From assembly GCA_964017155.1 (NCBI GenBank), contig OZ024867.1, positions 15,217,500 to 15,281,499 on the forward strand: a DNA stretch of 64,000 nt, read 5' to 3'. A program made the position numbers and the translations under genes. This document shows positions 62,928-64,000 of this stretch, in pieces. The DNA is from Oasisia sp. SBJ-2009 (Eukaryota; Annelida; Polychaeta; Sabellida; Siboglinidae). The notes beneath the pieces were generated by a model. That model was given only the letters and a program-made list of their open reading frames with translations, made no database searches and was not told the origin of the DNA. Every line of letters begins with the position of its first letter. The stretch's first letter is position 1.

Positions 62928-64000
62928 TTAATGTGTAAGACTTGGTGTATAAGACTCGGTGTGTAAGACTTGATGTGTAAGACTTGATGTGTAAGACTTG
63001 GTGTGTAAGACTTGATGTGTAAGCCTTGGTGTGAAAGAATTGGTGTGTAAGACTTGGTGTGTAAGACTTGGTGTGTAAGACATGGTGTGTAAGACCTTGT
63101 GTGTAAGACATGGTGTGTAAGACATGGTGTGTAAGACTTGGTGTGTAAGACTTGATGTGTACGACATAGTGGGTAAGACCTGGTGTGTAAGACATGGTGT
63201 GTAAAACCTGGTGTGTAAGACATGGTGTGTAAGACTTGATGTGTAAGACTTGGTGTGTAAGACTTGATGTGTAAGCCTTGGTGTGAAAGAATTGGTGTGT
63301 AAGACTTTGTGTGTAAGACTTGGTGTGAAAGACTTGGGGTGTAAGACTTGGTGTGAAAGACTTGGGGTGTAAGACATGGTGTGTAAGACTTGGTGTGTAA
63401 GACATGATGTGTAAGACTTGGTGTGTAAGACATGGTGTGTATGACATGGTGTGTAAGACATGGTGTGTAAGACATGGTGTGTAAGACTTGGTGTGTAACA
63501 CATGGTGTGTAAGACTTGGTGTGTAAGACATGGTGTGTAGGACATGGTGTGTAGGACATGGTGTGTAAGACTTGGTGTGTAAAACTTGGTGTGTAAGACA
63601 TGGTGTGTAAGACCTGGTGTGTAAGACATGATGTGTACGACATGGTGTGTAAGACATGGTGTGTACGACATGGTGTGTAAGACATGGTGTGTAAGACATA
63701 GTGTTTAAGACCTGGTGTGTAAGACATAGTGTGTAAGACCTGGTGTGTAAGACATGGTGTGTAATACTTGATGTGTAAGACTTGATGTGTAAGATTTGAT
63801 GTGTAAGATTTGATGTGTAAGACATGGTGTGTAAGACATGGTGTGTAAGACATGGTGTGTAAGACTTGGTGTGTAAGACATGGTGTGTAAGACATAGTGT
63901 GTAAGACCTGGTGTGTAAGACATGGTGTGTAAGACTTGATGTGTAAGACTTGGTGTGTAAGACATGGTGTGTAAGACATGGTGTGTAAGACTTGGTGTGA
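62928..64000. repeat. Domain II segment repeating 34.56-35.8 kb, cut by window edge
   Basis: The segment matches 34563 onward at 28,365 bp (actttgtg near 63304 and 34939), then at 28,308 bp after the aberrant monomer at 35275 (acatgatgtgtacg at 63626 and 35318). The step is again whole monomers apart from the one extra base of that monomer. The final monomer, at 63990, is incomplete. Confidence 0.78.

Larger units (their letters stand above)
1..64000. repeat. 14-bp satellite array filling the window
   Basis: Every base belongs to tandem copies of a 14-bp unit whose commonest forms are acatggtgtgtaag, acttggtgtgtaag, acttgatgtgtaag and acctggtgtgtaag. Rarer forms include actcgg, acatag, atttga, atttgg and acttgt starts, and tails ending gaaag, tacg, taat, tatg or tagg. 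The consensus has 5 G, 4 T, 4 A and 1 C, so the + strand is G/T-rich and the - strand C/A-rich. Each + strand monomer contains taa, and because 14 is not a multiple of 3 this closes all three + frames every 42 bp. The - strand has stops only where a variant creates tta, cta or tca on the + strand. No unique sequence interrupts the array and neither end is reached. The biological role is unknown; the family is not recognised. Confidence 0.98.
31118..64000. repeat. Domain II: second higher-order repeat family
   Basis: Domain II has the same monomer as domain I but a distinct set of ordered variants. actaggtgtgaaag occurs at 31916, 32756, 33792, 35767, 37601, 40807, 42837, 44672, 47850, 49067, 50145, 52175, 54010, 57188, 58363, 59441, 61093 and 61961. 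atttaatg occurs at 31231, 34563, 36734, 38568, 40542, 41844, 43805, 45639, 46997, 48634, 51182, 53143, 54977, 56335, 57930, 60408 and 62928 (tta position). Spacings are whole multiples of 14 except where a 13-bp or 15-bp monomer intervenes. Intervals of 1,834/1,835 bp (131 monomers) recur. The domain runs off the right edge of the window. Confidence 0.85.

Noticed and set aside
652..63979. Dozens of long - strand open frames that look like giant repeat proteins
   Set aside because: They overlap in all three frames, give the same 14-residue period in each, start and stop at whatever variant creates ATG or a stop, and have no unique domain, signal or flanking gene structure. A stop-free 14-bp unit explains them fully.
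1..64000. CRISPR array
   Set aside because: The repeats are contiguous 14-bp units with no unique spacers of regular length and no cas genes.
1..64000. Telomeric or subtelomeric simple repeat
   Set aside because: The unit is G/T-rich on one strand, but the 14-bp sequence does not match known telomere repeats (TTAGGG, TTTAGGG, TTAGG) and no such repeat is present.
1..64000. Embedded transposon, tRNA or other unique insertion
   Set aside because: The monomer register can be followed across the whole window with only eight off-length monomers, leaving no room for an insertion.
1..64000. Zinc-binding protein suggested by repeated Cys-x2-His-x3-His spacing in the - strand translation
   Set aside because: The spacing is a by-product of the monomer's codon reading, is lost in most variants (Cys often becomes Ser, Gly or Asn), and has no supporting gene context.

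Overview
The whole 64,000-base window is one uninterrupted tandem array of a 14-bp satellite monomer, consensus on the + strand acatggtgtgtaag. I see no gene, RNA gene, transposon, CRISPR array, promoter or unique sequence on either strand. Walking the repeat register from base 12 to base 63,990 gives about 4,569 monomers. Only eight are not 14 bp long: two of 20 bp, three of 15 bp and three of 13 bp. An array of this length and order points to eukaryotic heterochromatic or otherwise expanded satellite DNA. I do not recognise the family and cannot name the organism.

Layout. (1) Bases 1-1287: the left end, with two monomers enlarged by three extra GT steps and a 216-bp local duplication. (2) Bases about 1242-31117: domain I, 2,134 monomers with no net length change, built from nested duplications with units of 1,190, 6,692, 2,100, 3,122 and 3,878 bp. 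(3) Bases 31118-64000: domain II, which starts at a single 13-bp monomer and uses a different marker set (accttgtg, paired gtaggacatgg, atttaatg, acatagtgggtaag). It contains a perfect 840-bp tandem duplication, a recurring module of about 967 bp, a 7,070/7,071-bp duplication and a 9,338-bp duplication. From about 60.3 kb the array again follows the order seen at 31.1 kb, so a still longer period of about 28-29 kb is likely.

Monomers differ mainly at positions 3 and 6 and in the last three bases, while the middle (tgtgta) hardly changes. Ordered strings of variants, not monomer identity, define the higher-order repeats. Very long open frames on the - strand (up to 2,353 codons) overlap each other in all three frames and encode the same 14-residue period. 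They follow from a 14-bp unit that carries no stop triplet on that strand, and I do not annotate them as genes. The most informative signal is at the 9,338-bp duplication: the module at its junction is a hybrid of the modules at its two outer ends, the expected trace of an unequal crossover, and the exchange can be placed within about 230 bp.
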